DNA of 64,000 nt from a virus, in IMG/VR virus record IMGVR_UViG_3300027985_000412, positions 1-64,000 of that record. The stretch is one strand, 5' to 3'. Below, piece after piece: positions 29,635 to 40,082 of the stretch (positions within the stretch are counted from its first letter, which is position 1; every line of letters starts with the position of its first letter). Under the pieces are notes generated by a model, which saw only the letters and a list, made by a program, of their open reading frames with translations, was not told the DNA's origin and ran no database searches. Both the position numbers and the translations under genes were made by a program.

Positions 29635-30579
29635 TTACAGATATAAATAATCATATTGAATATTCGTAACATTAATTATACCTGTTGCGCTTAATAACAA
29701 TTGTTGACCGTCTGTTGCTGGCTCAATCTTAAAGAAATCGCCTGCGACAATTGCATCATTGTGGATTACCCCATTAGGAGTAAATACTCCTCCAACATAT
29801 GTGCCACCTTCGATTAATCTCAATTTAGAGTTTAATCTATAATAGCCATCAACGGTTAAGCTACTTGTATCTATTACCATTTTTCCTTTCGTATCTCCAG
29901 ATAACTGATAAGAAATTTGAACAACATCACTAGTAACTACATTAATAACCATTGATAGTGGACTTACTAACTCGCCAGGATTATAAAGAGTAGCAGTATT
30001 ACCACTAAAAATATTATAACCACTGAGGCTTTCTGCTAAACCACTAGCATCAACCCATTCTTCGATACAAACTCCATTAACATCATAGTGTCTTCCTTCA
30101 ACAGTTGAAACTACATATTCAGTCCATGTTTGATAGGGCGCACGAGCAAAAGGATAAAACGCAGTTAATAATACTGAACCTTCTCCTTTATAAATTCGTG
30201 AAGTTCCATCTGCACTATCAAAACAAATATAACTAATTTTAACAGGAGATGCTACTTTTGCACTATATGCTTTATAAGGTTCCTCATCAAAGATTAAGTC
30301 ATGAATTTGTTTATCTGCAAATAATAATCTCATACTTCGAATATCTTCTTCACTAACACTATCAAATGCAAAGTTAATAGAAAATTGATTTTGCTGATAT
30401 TGCGTTGATAGAAAGTAAATTCCATCACTCCCTGGAATCTCTACTGTAGAGTCTTTAATGTTAGGAGATAGGGTTTTTTCACCCCTATCTCCTGTGTTTA
30501 CTCTAACAATCCCTAATTCAGAGGAATGGATGCCATTATAGGTGAATCCTAAGAAGTCACCACGAAAATCTTGACTCAT
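29635..30579 (-). CDS. distal tail protein (Dit-like)
   Basis: A 314-residue protein with the Sipho_tail pattern: FLGFTYNGIHSSELGI near the start, then VEIPGSDGIYFLS, FSINFAFDSVSEEDIRSMRLLFAD and a C-terminal galectin-like half. Dit forms the hexameric hub joining the tail tube to the tip and fibres. It lies directly after the tape-measure gene, as in most siphoviruses, with an AAAGGAGG site. Confidence 0.85.
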   Translation of the reverse strand: MSQDFRGDFLGFTYNGIHSSELGIVRVNTGDRGEKTLSPNIKDSTVEIPGSDGIYFLSTQYQQNQFSINFAFDSVSEEDIRSMRLLFADKQIHDLIFDEEPYKAYSAKVASPVKISYICFDSADGTSRIYKGEGSVLLTAFYPFARAPYQTWTEYVVSTVEGRHYDVNGVCIEEWVDASGLAESLSGYNIFSGNTATLYNPGELVSPLSMVINVVTSDVVQISYQLSGDTKGKMVIDTSSLTVDGYYRLNSKLRLIEGGTYVGGVFTPNGVIHNDAIVAGDFFKIEPATDGQQLLLSATGIINVTNIQYDYLYL

Positions 30580-30591
30580 TGTTTCCTCCTT

Positions 30592-33500
30592 TTAGCGCAA
30601 TAAGTTAATTGCATTAACGTTACGATAACGAGCATCTGCGTTAATGATCTTCTTAACTTTTTCCGCTACTTGTTCTACGTCATAATCATTCGCTAATTCA
30701 TCTACTTCTATGTGAACTTCAAAGTAGTTGTCTCCACCCTTTTCATATGTTCCAGGGCGTCCTTCCATAGCGTCTGAAAGAACATCTTTAAGAACTAAGA
30801 AATTCTTAGTATCTTGTGCATCTAGTACAAGTTCTGGTCTTGAAGGAGTACCATCCATCCAAGCCGGTCCAGTGTAATCAGCCAATCCACCTTTTAGATA
30901 ACCTTTAGTTTGGAATTTTGCACGAGTTTTATTTCCAACTACGCCATCAGCAGATAACCCCATAGCTCTCTGGAATGCTTTAACAGCACTAGTAGTTCCA
31001 CTTCCAAAAACGCCGTCAATAGATTTTGTTCCAGAATTACCATATCCAAGCTTATTTAGAGCATATTGAATTGCTTTGACTTGTTGACCTTTCTGTCCCG
31101 CCTTAATATTGCCGCTTGTTGTAGAAGCTTTACCATATGGATAGTCTTCTACTGGATCTGGAGTAGGTGTTCCACCACCACCACCTCCGCCGGCTTCAGT
31201 TGCGGCTGTTACCGTCTGATAAGTACCATCTGGCATTTGGAAGATACCAGTATACTTCTTTCCACCTACAGTAACTGAACCATCAGATGCTACAGTACCA
31301 GTTACTTGATTACCTTCGGCATCTGTAAAGGTAATTGTTTGACCTGCTTTACTTGACATATCAGTATTTTGAGAATACCATACTAATGCATTTTTAAAAA
31401 CAGTTGTTAGTTCATTCCACCAAGTATCTTTACCAACATTACTTAAACCGTCCCAACCTTCCTGAGTTTGAAGTAATTGAGCTAGTGCAGAGTCTGGATC
31501 TAATGTCCCATCAACACCGAAAGCTGATGATATTAAATCATAGGCCTCTTCCCAATACTCTCCATTCTTTACAGCATAATCAAGTTGATTTTGTAATAAT
31601 TCAATTTGACGCTCTCTTTGTTCTGCCGCCTCATTATTTTGATCTTGTAATTCAGTAATTTTAGTATCGATTAGTGTATCAGTATAATTCTCTTGATCTT
31701 GAGCAATTTCATCTTGAAGCTTCTTAATCTCTAATGCATTTGCGTCAGAGCTATCTCTTTGTAATAGAGCCAGACGACGTTGTTTTTCTTCAATATCTTG
31801 ACGAGCATTTTCTTGCTCTCTTGCGCGTCTTTCTTCATCGATTGCCTTTTGAATTGAATCTAACAGTCTAGTATTAGAATTATTAATAGATTCATTAATA
31901 CTTCCAAGATTATCAATAACTTCTTGCTCTCTAGCAATAATAGCGTCTAAAACCCTACTTTCTAAATCTTGATAATCATCTTTCCCCTGTTCTTTTAATT
32001 CATCTAACTGATCTTGAATATCCATTAAGGAATCTTCAGCGTCATAGATGGAATCCTGAATACCCTCTAGTTTTGAGATATATTCTTCAATTCTATCTCC
32101 CTTATCTGAATCCTTAACTTTATTAATCTCGTCCCAGTTAATTTCTACTAAGCCAGTTTGCTCATTATACTTAGCATATTTTGATAAGTCTTTATATTCA
32201 CTTTCAACTTTATTAGCTTCGTCAAGACGTTTCTTTCTTAAATCTTCATAATATGCTTGTTGTTGTTTTAGAGAAGCTTCTTGAGCCTGATAATTCTTTA
32301 ATAAATCCTTAACAGATTTATTATTATCTTTTAAAGCTCTATTATATTGCCACTCTAGTTTCTCTCTTGTGCGTAACTCTCCATTGATTTGTTGCAATAG
32401 ATTGTAAAGCCAGTCATAAGAGTTTTTCCACTCATCCGCGCTTCCACCCTTACCACCTTTTCCACTATTGCTTCCACCAGTTTGACTTCCTGGATTTTCA
32501 TATCCAGTTGCAAATCTTGGCATATATCCAAGAGGAGTTCCACCTTTTAAGATTTGCTTTGTTTGATCTCCATCATAAACAATATCTTTCCGATCGAGAT
32601 CAACAACCTCAGGGCCATTCAAACCAGCAACAAAAGCTCCATCTTTTGTTTGAATTAATTCTGGAGCTACCTCACCAACTAGAGCAGGACCAGGTAATGC
32701 ACCTTTTTTACCAGTACCTTTGCGGTACATAGAAAGTCTTACAGTTGCACCTGTTGAACTTCCTGTAACAGTAGTTTTTGTTAAGCTCGGAGTAATCTTT
32801 ACTGGTACATCTGGTAGACTTGTTGGCACACCAGCTTTTATAGCATTACTAATACCATCAGTAATGGTAGAATATTTAGCTTCAAATGCTCCTTGTAAGC
32901 TATCTGCTGCACCGGTTGCATCAACAGTACTCAGCGCAGTTGCAACAGCTTCAGCCAATCCATCCCAGTCAGCTTCTTTTTGAGCCATTTCTACGCCAGA
33001 AGATAGTCCCTCGCTTAAATCAACAGCAACTTCTTCACCGTTAACTACAGTAGTTAATTGGATTTGCTCATCAGGATCTAATCCTTCATTATAAGCGCTG
33101 ATTAAATCTTCAGTAATACCATTTAAGGCTTCTTCTGGAATACCAAGATTACGAAGTTCATTTTGTAAATCTTCAAGAGCAATCTTACCACCATCATTAA
33201 CTCTAGTGATAAAGGAATCCATAAATGTTCCACCGTCAAATTCACTAAAAGCTGTATTTAGTTGATTGACGATTTCTTCTGAACTCTTTAACATACCATC
33301 TTCATCAAAGAAGTCGGTAATCTTTATTCCTTTTTCAGCTAAAGCTTGCTCTAATGTTCCAGTGATATTCTCAACATCGATACCTGCTTGTTCGGCAAGT
33401 GCTGTCAGAATTTCGTCTTTTGTCTTACCACTAGTAGCAGCCAATGCTGCGATTTCTTCCTCTGAGATGAACTTTTGATTGCGATAAATTCCAGAACCTT

Positions 33501-36500
33501 GATATTGGTCTTGATCACCAAAATTCTGACCTCGACCTACTAAAGTTCTTGTCTGACCAAGATTATCATATACCTCTTTAATTCCAGCTGTAAAGTCGTT
33601 TGCAGCTAATTCAGCTTGAATATCATAAGAGAAATTTTTGAAATCTGTAAGCATAAATTCAGCATATTCTTTACTTACATTATATGCTTCTGCAATTTTG
33701 CTTACTAATTGGTCAGTAGTCATAGTACCAACATCAACGAAGATACTACCATCTGCCATTTTACTAAAGATATCTGTGGTAGAGTCGTTAGCTAGATCTT
33801 CCCAGGCACCGTATAAATTTCCTTCAATAACTTTTAATCTATCTAGGAATTGCTTTTCAACTGTTTTCAGATTTCCTTCGGCATCTTTTAAAGCTTGATT
33901 CCATTGATCTTCACCGAAAAGAAGTTTTAAATAGTTTTGAAGTTGAGTATTCCCATACTCTCCCCCTTTATACATCTCTTCGGAAGCTTCTGTAATCTCA
34001 TTAACCCATTCGCCAATTTCACCTTCATCGAATCCTGGGTCGAAATCCTCCATAGTTTTAAATGCTCGTTCGACAGTAGCATTTAAACCATCGAATTTAG
34101 AGATTGCTTCTAAAACTCGACTTGTCAGTCCAGCTAAAGTTGCCTCACCTTTATATAAAGATGTAATAGCTTTAGCTAGACCTTCGGCAGATACTCCTGT
34201 ATTCTTTAGTATCTTCGATAGATTTTCACTACTATCGGCTATCTCTTCAATGTTGCTTGCATTTAATTTGCCATTCTCTTCAATAACATCTCCGATGTTT
34301 TCTTGAAGTTCAGAGAACTCGGCAGAGTTTACGAAATATTGGAATTGCGCACCACTAGAATATGCGTCCTGTCCTGCAACAAGTAAACTCGCGGCAAGGC
34401 CTCGGATTTTTTCATCAGCGCTTTGTACTGCAGTTCCTAATGCATCTGCAGCAGTAATTGGATTAGACCAATCAATATTTCCAAAGATTTCAGTAGCTCT
34501 TTGTGCTAATTCTTCATCTCCCTGAGTAAAGATGTCGGTCATTCCTGCCCAAAACTCAGAGAGTCCGCCTGTTCCTAGAGCTGTCTCTACTTGAGGAACA
34601 AGATTTGACATAAAGGTTTTTTGTTCATCACTTAAACCAGCTAAAACTTGAGCCATCTCTTCCGGAGAAGCTTCTTTTTTCATAGTTTTACGAAGTGATT
34701 GGATTAAACCTTTTAATTGCTTTCTTTGAGTTTTTTGAATACCAAGAGCAGAATCTCTTAAATATCCTCTAAACTCTTCTTGGGCGGCAGCAATGCCATC
34801 TTCAGTATTTTCTACTGTCTTCCCTAATAGAGCAGATAGATCTTCTGCCGATAAAGAAGCAAGCATTTGATTAATATCAGAGTCAGCTATATCTAACTTA
34901 CTAATTAAGTCATTAATAGCACCACTTTCGATTGAGGTATCTCCAGTAACTAATTTTGAAAATACATCCTTTGCTCCGTCTAGATTGTCACTTAAACCAT
35001 TATTTAAACGACCAATAATATTAACAAGTTGTTCCCCTTGTTCTTCTAGTTGAGCAGCTGCCTGTTGGGCACCAAGTCCTTTAGAAATGTCACTATCTTT
35101 TAGTTCAACTTCTTGACCAGATTGGTCAATAAATTTATTTCCTTTCGTCCAAGTGTAACCCATTGCATCAGCATATTGTTGACGCTCTTCATCACTAATT
35201 CCTTTCGCTCCAACTTCGTCCGAAAGAGTTTTATAAGCTTGATCAAAATTCTGAGAAGCAATTTGAGCGACCACATTGGCATTTTCACTACCCGCAATAG
35301 CTTCATTTTGACTGAACTTAGCTGCCATTAATGACTGCGCCATTGCTTTAGTCTGAGTGTCCATGTTATTTAAAGCAACACCATTATCTAATAAAGCTTG
35401 ACGATTTTCCCATAAAGCATCAACTAATAAACTAACTTGATATTCATTAGCTTGTTGTTCTGGAGTTAAACTAGATAGTAAAACTGAAGTAACTTCTGAT
35501 GCAAAATTAGCAGGCATTTGTAGTTCGCCCGTTGTCTCATCATAGGTTCCTTGTAATAATTGACTATTTTCTGCGAATAATCTACTTAACTTATCAACAT
35601 TATTCGACAGAATATCCATCTGGAATTCATCACCAGAAACATATCCATCTGCCGATGTATAGGTAGAAGAAACATTGACTAACCCTTCTGCCCACATCGT
35701 ATCAGCTAAATCAGAAGTTCTCTTTTGAGATTCTAATTGTAACTGCTCTCTTTGTGCACCAATTTGTGCTACTTGAGCATTAGCTATAAATTCTCTTTGA
35801 GCTTCAAGAATTGCATCCCAACCTTCACTTTGAATAGTTAGATGCCCATCTTGATTAGCGATATATTCAGCTAATTTTGGATATGAAGATAATAGAGCAA
35901 GAACTTGTTGATTTGCTTCAATTAAAGCTTGTTTCCAAGCGTCAGTCCCAACAGTTAATTGTTCTAAAGCTTCTTGAGTATCTCCATATTCATCTTTTGC
36001 AGCTAGTAGATCATCTAGTGCTTCATTTGCATCGCTAAATGCTGCCTTAGCAGCTTCCGCCGCACTTGCTGCTCTTTCTATTTGAGCTTCGATAGAAGCA
36101 TTTTTAATTGCATTGCTTAATAGAACAATACCGCCAACTACTACTGCTAAGACCGCAGCAATAGCTAATAGAGGCCAATAAGTCGCCCATAGTGCAGCGG
36201 CTTTTGCCCATAATCCAGCGGTTTCTGCAGCATCCGCACCAACTTTAGCTCCAGTTAAAGCAATAGCAAGACCCTTTAGACCATTTTCTTTAATAGCTAA
36301 AGAGATTTCCATTAGTTTAGCAGCGATACCACCTTTTGCGGCAATCTGCTCTCTTAACTTAGCTGTTGTTTCAAGCTGAGTCATCGCGGCAGAATTACCA
36401 CTAGCTAGAGCATCAGCATATTTTGCTGTTTCACTTGCAGTCAATAGAGCTAACTGTGTTGCGGTAACTCCATTATTTGCCATTCGCGCAGATAGGGTTT

Positions 36501-39165
36501 GAATTTCAGCTGCTGTTAAAGTTCTATTACCTAGAGTAACAGCCTCTAATCCTCCAACTTGAGCACTATAACTATCTACAAGACCAAGATTTTCAGTTTT
36601 TAATGTTTGGACTTGTTTTGTTAAATCATTATAAGTGTCTTTTTCTATTTGATTAGCATTTGCTAAATTATTTGTACTTGCTCGTAGAGTATTAATTTGT
36701 CCGTTTAATTTAGCAATTTCACTACTATTTGCAGAATATTGTTTTCTAATATTTGCCAGATTTTTAGCTTGGTCAAGACTCTTTAAGTTGTTAACACTCT
36801 TGCCCATTTTAGAAACTTCTTTTTGGAAATTACTAAAGAAATTCCTAAAGACATTCTTTTTGGCAGAACCTTGAGACACTCCATCTGCAACTGCAGAACC
36901 AATTTCCTGCCCCTTCTTAACTGCCATAGAAGTAGCTAATCCAGATAGAATATTAGTTAATAAAGCTTTACCAAGTTTCATACCTGCAAATACAATTAGA
37001 ACACGACCTATAGCTCCACCAAAATCTCCGAAAGCATCGGTCACATCATTTATTGTATTAATGATACCAGTTAGTAGATCAATAAATCCTTTAATAACCG
37101 CAGAATTCGCCAGTCCCATATAGAACTGTTCCATCGCGTTCTTTAATTGATTTACTTTAGCTTCTAAGCTGTCTAGTGTCTTTTCAAATTGCTGCTGAGA
37201 AGCTCCTGCTGAATTTTGAGCAAATCCTACAAGTTCTACAGTACGCTTGTAGTTGTCCATCATAGCAATAAAACGAGACTGTTGACGAGAACCAGCAGCA
37301 ATAGTAGCAATATAACGCTGAGTGTTCTTATCTAATCCTTCCCATCTTGAGGCTAACTCTAAGAAAACATCATCCAAGTCGCGGAATTGTCCAGTAACTT
37401 CATCTCTTAAAGCTACTCCAACTTGGCGTAATGCTCCTTCAATTTTATTTGCATCAACGATTTCGCCATCAATCTCTCCAATTTCCGAAGGAGCTTTCTT
37501 TAGCTCTTGGAAACGAGCGATGATAGTTTTCATTGCTGTACCTAAGTTTTCAGGTGCTTCACGAGTAGTTTCAATCATCTGTGTTAAGAACGCAGACGTT
37601 GTTTCAAGTTCCATACCAGCAGATTTAGCAATTGAAGCTGTTCTTGTTAGAGCGCTAGCAATTTCTTCTGTATCTGCGGCGGTTTTAGCTGCTAATTGAG
37701 AGAAAACATCGTTTACGCGAGTTGCATCTTCAATTTCGAGCTTAAAACCTTTAATAGCAGCAGTCATATAGTCCGTAGCTTTGGCATAATCCATACCAGC
37801 GATACGAGCCATTTTCATAGTCTCAGTAGAGACTTTCATGACTTCATTTTCTTTTAAACCTTGTTGGTAGTATAATTTAGCAGTATTATATAAACCTACT
37901 GTTGTACCACCCATATCAGAAGCTATGTCAGCATACATATCTCTTTGCTTCCATAGATCTCCAATAGTCTTTGTTGTAACAACAGCAATATCTGTCATTG
38001 CTGAATCTAATTCAGTAACACTCTGATATGCACTCCTAATTGCATTTCTTAATAGATAGAATCCATTTGTTAAACTGAAAACATAAGCAATTCGAGACTT
38101 AACCATATCTAACTCAGAAGCAAAACTCTGAGTGCGCTTAGCTGCTTGTTCAATATTCTGAACCGCAGGTTTAAATCCTTCTAAGCCTTGAACAGCTTCT
38201 TGTGCGCCACCATTAACCTCTTTTAAACTATCAGTTAATCTTTTTGTTGCATCTGTTTTTAAAGATTCAATCTTACCCTTTAAGGCTTCTAACTCTTTTT
38301 GTGCAGTTGGAATACCTAAATCCTCAAATTGTCTTTTTAGCGCACTTAAAATAGACTGAGTTGTACCAATATCAGTCAGCTTTTGTTTTAATGTATCAGT
38401 ATTTAATTGAGCCTTAATTAAAGATGCATTCGCTAGATCAATTTGTTGTTGAATGCCCTGAATATTAACTAATTGCTCCTTCTTTTCTGGCTTAGTAATT
38501 CTCTTATTAGCATCAGCTTCAGCAGAGCTTTTAAAAGTATCAGCGTATTTCTTCTCGGCCGCAGTTTTCTCATTAATTAAAGCTGTTACTTTAGTCTGAG
38601 CTTCACTTTGTTTACGCTCAGCTTCTACGATGGCAGCATTAATCTGAGTACTTGCATCCTGCAAATACTTATTAAAATCTACCCCATTAGAGACCATTTC
38701 AACAAGACCCTTACCACTTAAAGCTCTTGTTCCAATCCTTCCAAATTTATCAATCTCTTGCTTTGCATTACTCATCGACTCAGAGAATTGATGCATTCCA
38801 TCTTCAATTGTCTTAATATTTTGACGGAAAGCTTGGAAGTTAACGTTGCTTGTTAGATCTATCTTTGTATGACCAACTTTAACTATTTCTTTTTGAAGGT
38901 TCGATAATAAACCACCAAGATTGGTGAAGCTTTTATTTAAACTTTGTACATCTGCCATTGACTTGAAACTACTACTAGCTTTAGTTGTAAAGTTAGTTAA
39001 TTCCTTGTCAATTCTAGAAAATAAGTTTGTAAATGAACCTTGCAGTTCTGTTGGCAGACTAAGTCCTTTTAATGCAGCTTGCGCGCGATTAATACCATTA
39101 ATAATCTTACTAACGTCTAAATCAGCAATACCTTGGATATTAAACGTTGTTGTTGCCTTAGCCAT
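30592..39165 (-). CDS. tail tape-measure protein with peptidoglycan-binding domain
   Basis: A 2,857-residue protein. TP901-type tape-measure core lies at about residues 385-640 (SAMTDIAVVTTKTIGDLWKQR, then LASRWEGLDKNTQRYIATIAAGSR). A hydrophobic segment at about 995-1020 is a likely membrane-insertion helix. Long coiled coils cover the N-terminal 350 and about 2,250-2,550. Residues about 2,688-2,740 form a PG_binding_1 domain (QKGQQVKAIQYALNKLGY...IDGVFGSGT). By the usual 0.15 nm per residue rule the tail would be roughly 0.4 micrometres long. A terminator lies upstream, so expression may be lower than the tube genes. Confidence 0.93.
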   Translation of the reverse strand: MAKATTTFNIQGIADLDVSKIINGINRAQAALKGLSLPTELQGSFTNLFSRIDKELTNFTTKASSSFKSMADVQSLNKSFTNLGGLLSNLQKEIVKVGHTKIDLTSNVNFQAFRQNIKTIEDGMHQFSESMSNAKQEIDKFGRIGTRALSGKGLVEMVSNGVDFNKYLQDASTQINAAIVEAERKQSEAQTKVTALINEKTAAEKKYADTFKSSAEADANKRITKPEKKEQLVNIQGIQQQIDLANASLIKAQLNTDTLKQKLTDIGTTQSILSALKRQFEDLGIPTAQKELEALKGKIESLKTDATKRLTDSLKEVNGGAQEAVQGLEGFKPAVQNIEQAAKRTQSFASELDMVKSRIAYVFSLTNGFYLLRNAIRSAYQSVTELDSAMTDIAVVTTKTIGDLWKQRDMYADIASDMGGTTVGLYNTAKLYYQQGLKENEVMKVSTETMKMARIAGMDYAKATDYMTAAIKGFKLEIEDATRVNDVFSQLAAKTAADTEEIASALTRTASIAKSAGMELETTSAFLTQMIETTREAPENLGTAMKTIIARFQELKKAPSEIGEIDGEIVDANKIEGALRQVGVALRDEVTGQFRDLDDVFLELASRWEGLDKNTQRYIATIAAGSRQQSRFIAMMDNYKRTVELVGFAQNSAGASQQQFEKTLDSLEAKVNQLKNAMEQFYMGLANSAVIKGFIDLLTGIINTINDVTDAFGDFGGAIGRVLIVFAGMKLGKALLTNILSGLATSMAVKKGQEIGSAVADGVSQGSAKKNVFRNFFSNFQKEVSKMGKSVNNLKSLDQAKNLANIRKQYSANSSEIAKLNGQINTLRASTNNLANANQIEKDTYNDLTKQVQTLKTENLGLVDSYSAQVGGLEAVTLGNRTLTAAEIQTLSARMANNGVTATQLALLTASETAKYADALASGNSAAMTQLETTAKLREQIAAKGGIAAKLMEISLAIKENGLKGLAIALTGAKVGADAAETAGLWAKAAALWATYWPLLAIAAVLAVVVGGIVLLSNAIKNASIEAQIERAASAAEAAKAAFSDANEALDDLLAAKDEYGDTQEALEQLTVGTDAWKQALIEANQQVLALLSSYPKLAEYIANQDGHLTIQSEGWDAILEAQREFIANAQVAQIGAQREQLQLESQKRTSDLADTMWAEGLVNVSSTYTSADGYVSGDEFQMDILSNNVDKLSRLFAENSQLLQGTYDETTGELQMPANFASEVTSVLLSSLTPEQQANEYQVSLLVDALWENRQALLDNGVALNNMDTQTKAMAQSLMAAKFSQNEAIAGSENANVVAQIASQNFDQAYKTLSDEVGAKGISDEERQQYADAMGYTWTKGNKFIDQSGQEVELKDSDISKGLGAQQAAAQLEEQGEQLVNIIGRLNNGLSDNLDGAKDVFSKLVTGDTSIESGAINDLISKLDIADSDINQMLASLSAEDLSALLGKTVENTEDGIAAAQEEFRGYLRDSALGIQKTQRKQLKGLIQSLRKTMKKEASPEEMAQVLAGLSDEQKTFMSNLVPQVETALGTGGLSEFWAGMTDIFTQGDEELAQRATEIFGNIDWSNPITAADALGTAVQSADEKIRGLAASLLVAGQDAYSSGAQFQYFVNSAEFSELQENIGDVIEENGKLNASNIEEIADSSENLSKILKNTGVSAEGLAKAITSLYKGEATLAGLTSRVLEAISKFDGLNATVERAFKTMEDFDPGFDEGEIGEWVNEITEASEEMYKGGEYGNTQLQNYLKLLFGEDQWNQALKDAEGNLKTVEKQFLDRLKVIEGNLYGAWEDLANDSTTDIFSKMADGSIFVDVGTMTTDQLVSKIAEAYNVSKEYAEFMLTDFKNFSYDIQAELAANDFTAGIKEVYDNLGQTRTLVGRGQNFGDQDQYQGSGIYRNQKFISEEEIAALAATSGKTKDEILTALAEQAGIDVENITGTLEQALAEKGIKITDFFDEDGMLKSSEEIVNQLNTAFSEFDGGTFMDSFITRVNDGGKIALEDLQNELRNLGIPEEALNGITEDLISAYNEGLDPDEQIQLTTVVNGEEVAVDLSEGLSSGVEMAQKEADWDGLAEAVATALSTVDATGAADSLQGAFEAKYSTITDGISNAIKAGVPTSLPDVPVKITPSLTKTTVTGSSTGATVRLSMYRKGTGKKGALPGPALVGEVAPELIQTKDGAFVAGLNGPEVVDLDRKDIVYDGDQTKQILKGGTPLGYMPRFATGYENPGSQTGGSNSGKGGKGGSADEWKNSYDWLYNLLQQINGELRTREKLEWQYNRALKDNNKSVKDLLKNYQAQEASLKQQQAYYEDLRKKRLDEANKVESEYKDLSKYAKYNEQTGLVEINWDEINKVKDSDKGDRIEEYISKLEGIQDSIYDAEDSLMDIQDQLDELKEQGKDDYQDLESRVLDAIIAREQEVIDNLGSINESINNSNTRLLDSIQKAIDEERRAREQENARQDIEEKQRRLALLQRDSSDANALEIKKLQDEIAQDQENYTDTLIDTKITELQDQNNEAAEQRERQIELLQNQLDYAVKNGEYWEEAYDLISSAFGVDGTLDPDSALAQLLQTQEGWDGLSNVGKDTWWNELTTVFKNALVWYSQNTDMSSKAGQTITFTDAEGNQVTGTVASDGSVTVGGKKYTGIFQMPDGTYQTVTAATEAGGGGGGGTPTPDPVEDYPYGKASTTSGNIKAGQKGQQVKAIQYALNKLGYGNSGTKSIDGVFGSGTTSAVKAFQRAMGLSADGVVGNKTRAKFQTKGYLKGGLADYTGPAWMDGTPSRPELVLDAQDTKNFLVLKDVLSDAMEGRPGTYEKGGDNYFEVHIEVDELANDYDVEQVAEKVKKIINADARYRNVNAINLLR

Positions 39166-39181
39166 ATCTTTTCCTCCAAAT

Positions 39182-39216
39182 AAAAAAATCAGTATTAATC
39201 AAAATTAATACTGATT
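39182..39216 (-). terminator. intrinsic terminator before the tape-measure gene
   Basis: A perfect 12-bp stem ATCAGTATTAAT / ATTAATACTGAT with 4-nt loop, followed on the minus strand by seven T. It would partly stop transcription between the second tube-like gene and the tape-measure gene. Confidence 0.8.
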
Positions 39217-39224
39217 CAAAGTGA

Positions 39225-40013
39225 TTATATATCACTATCTATGTCGTCGTTTAATAAAACCATATCCAGAACAGTTTTATTTCCTTTACTCCCAACTGGA
39301 TAACCTACGCCCGTAAAGTTTGCCATTAACGGGTCAGCCTGTAATCCCAGTCGCATAGATAAATCAGACATTAATTTTAACTTTGGAATTGTAATAATTC
39401 CTGTTACAGTATGCCCAGTTGTATCGTCCTTTACTCGCGTTTTTCCTTCGAGACGTAAGAAACCAGCTAATAATTGCTGACCAATCTTAATGACAGTTGC
39501 CCCCTTGTCATACTCGAAGTTGTAATTTATCCTTGTATCTAGAAAAGCATTGTCAATTTGAATTATTTTAGAATCTACAAAAGTATAATCTAATTTAGAA
39601 CCAGTCTCTTTATCTATCACAAAAACTTTTTGTTGATAAGGAGCTTCGCCTAATTCAATATAACCTGCTTCATTGCTCTCTTTCTCTTCTGTTTTAGGAA
39701 CAAGTATTCCTTCTGAAATTGAAATATCTACTAACCTAGAGTTGCTTAATAGGGCTAATTGAATCTTAGAGAATACTCCCTGAGAGAAGTTAAAAATAAC
39801 CTCTTTTGTTTCATCCCAATGAACCAATGCTCTATTATCATATCCGCCTCTTGCGGCGGTATGAGTTTTAACTTCGGAAGTAGTGCTAATTCTAACCTTA
39901 TCGAATAAGGCTATAATTTCGCCTTCTTCAATTTCACGTTCTCCTACTTTCATAGGATAAGTAGCTTTTAACGCCACTTCGTATAATTCTTTCATCCCAA
40001 GTAAATTATCCAT
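39225..40013 (-). CDS. second tail-tube-like protein
   Basis: A 262-residue protein that is a visible paralogue of the preceding gene product: ARGGYDNRALVHWDETKEVIF.F against ARGGKGNPPLIIWDYGKEITVTL, and IPKLKLMSDLSMRL against IPKAKMQAENTITL. The start at 40013 is preferred because AGAGGT lies upstream; the frame is open 48 nt further, but that stretch is the terminator hairpin of the preceding gene. It could form a tube cap, an adaptor or a second tube subunit. It is flanked by terminators on both sides. Confidence 0.72.
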   Translation of the reverse strand: MDNLLGMKELYEVALKATYPMKVGEREIEEGEIIALFDKVRISTTSEVKTHTAARGGYDNRALVHWDETKEVIFNFSQGVFSKIQLALLSNSRLVDISISEGILVPKTEEKESNEAGYIELGEAPYQQKVFVIDKETGSKLDYTFVDSKIIQIDNAFLDTRINYNFEYDKGATVIKIGQQLLAGFLRLEGKTRVKDDTTGHTVTGIITIPKLKLMSDLSMRLGLQADPLMANFTGVGYPVGSKGNKTVLDMVLLNDDIDSDI

Positions 40014-40041
40014 AATGCTCTTACCTCTTTTAAATGAAAAA

Positions 40042-40068
40042 AAGGGTGGATGTCCCACCATCCACCCT
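40042..40068 (-). terminator. intrinsic terminator after the major tail-tube gene
   Basis: The stem GGGTGGATG...CATCCACCC is followed on the minus strand by a run of T. It lies between the two tube-like genes and would give the first one higher expression than the genes downstream. Confidence 0.82.
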
Positions 40069-40082
40069 TAGGCTTTCAGTTC

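Noticed and set aside
1-30000. GCGC tetranucleotides seem more frequent than expected for AT-rich DNA (roughly twofold by rough hand count)
   Set aside because: Count is approximate and could follow from Ala/Arg codon choice; a proper oligonucleotide statistic is required before claiming selection.
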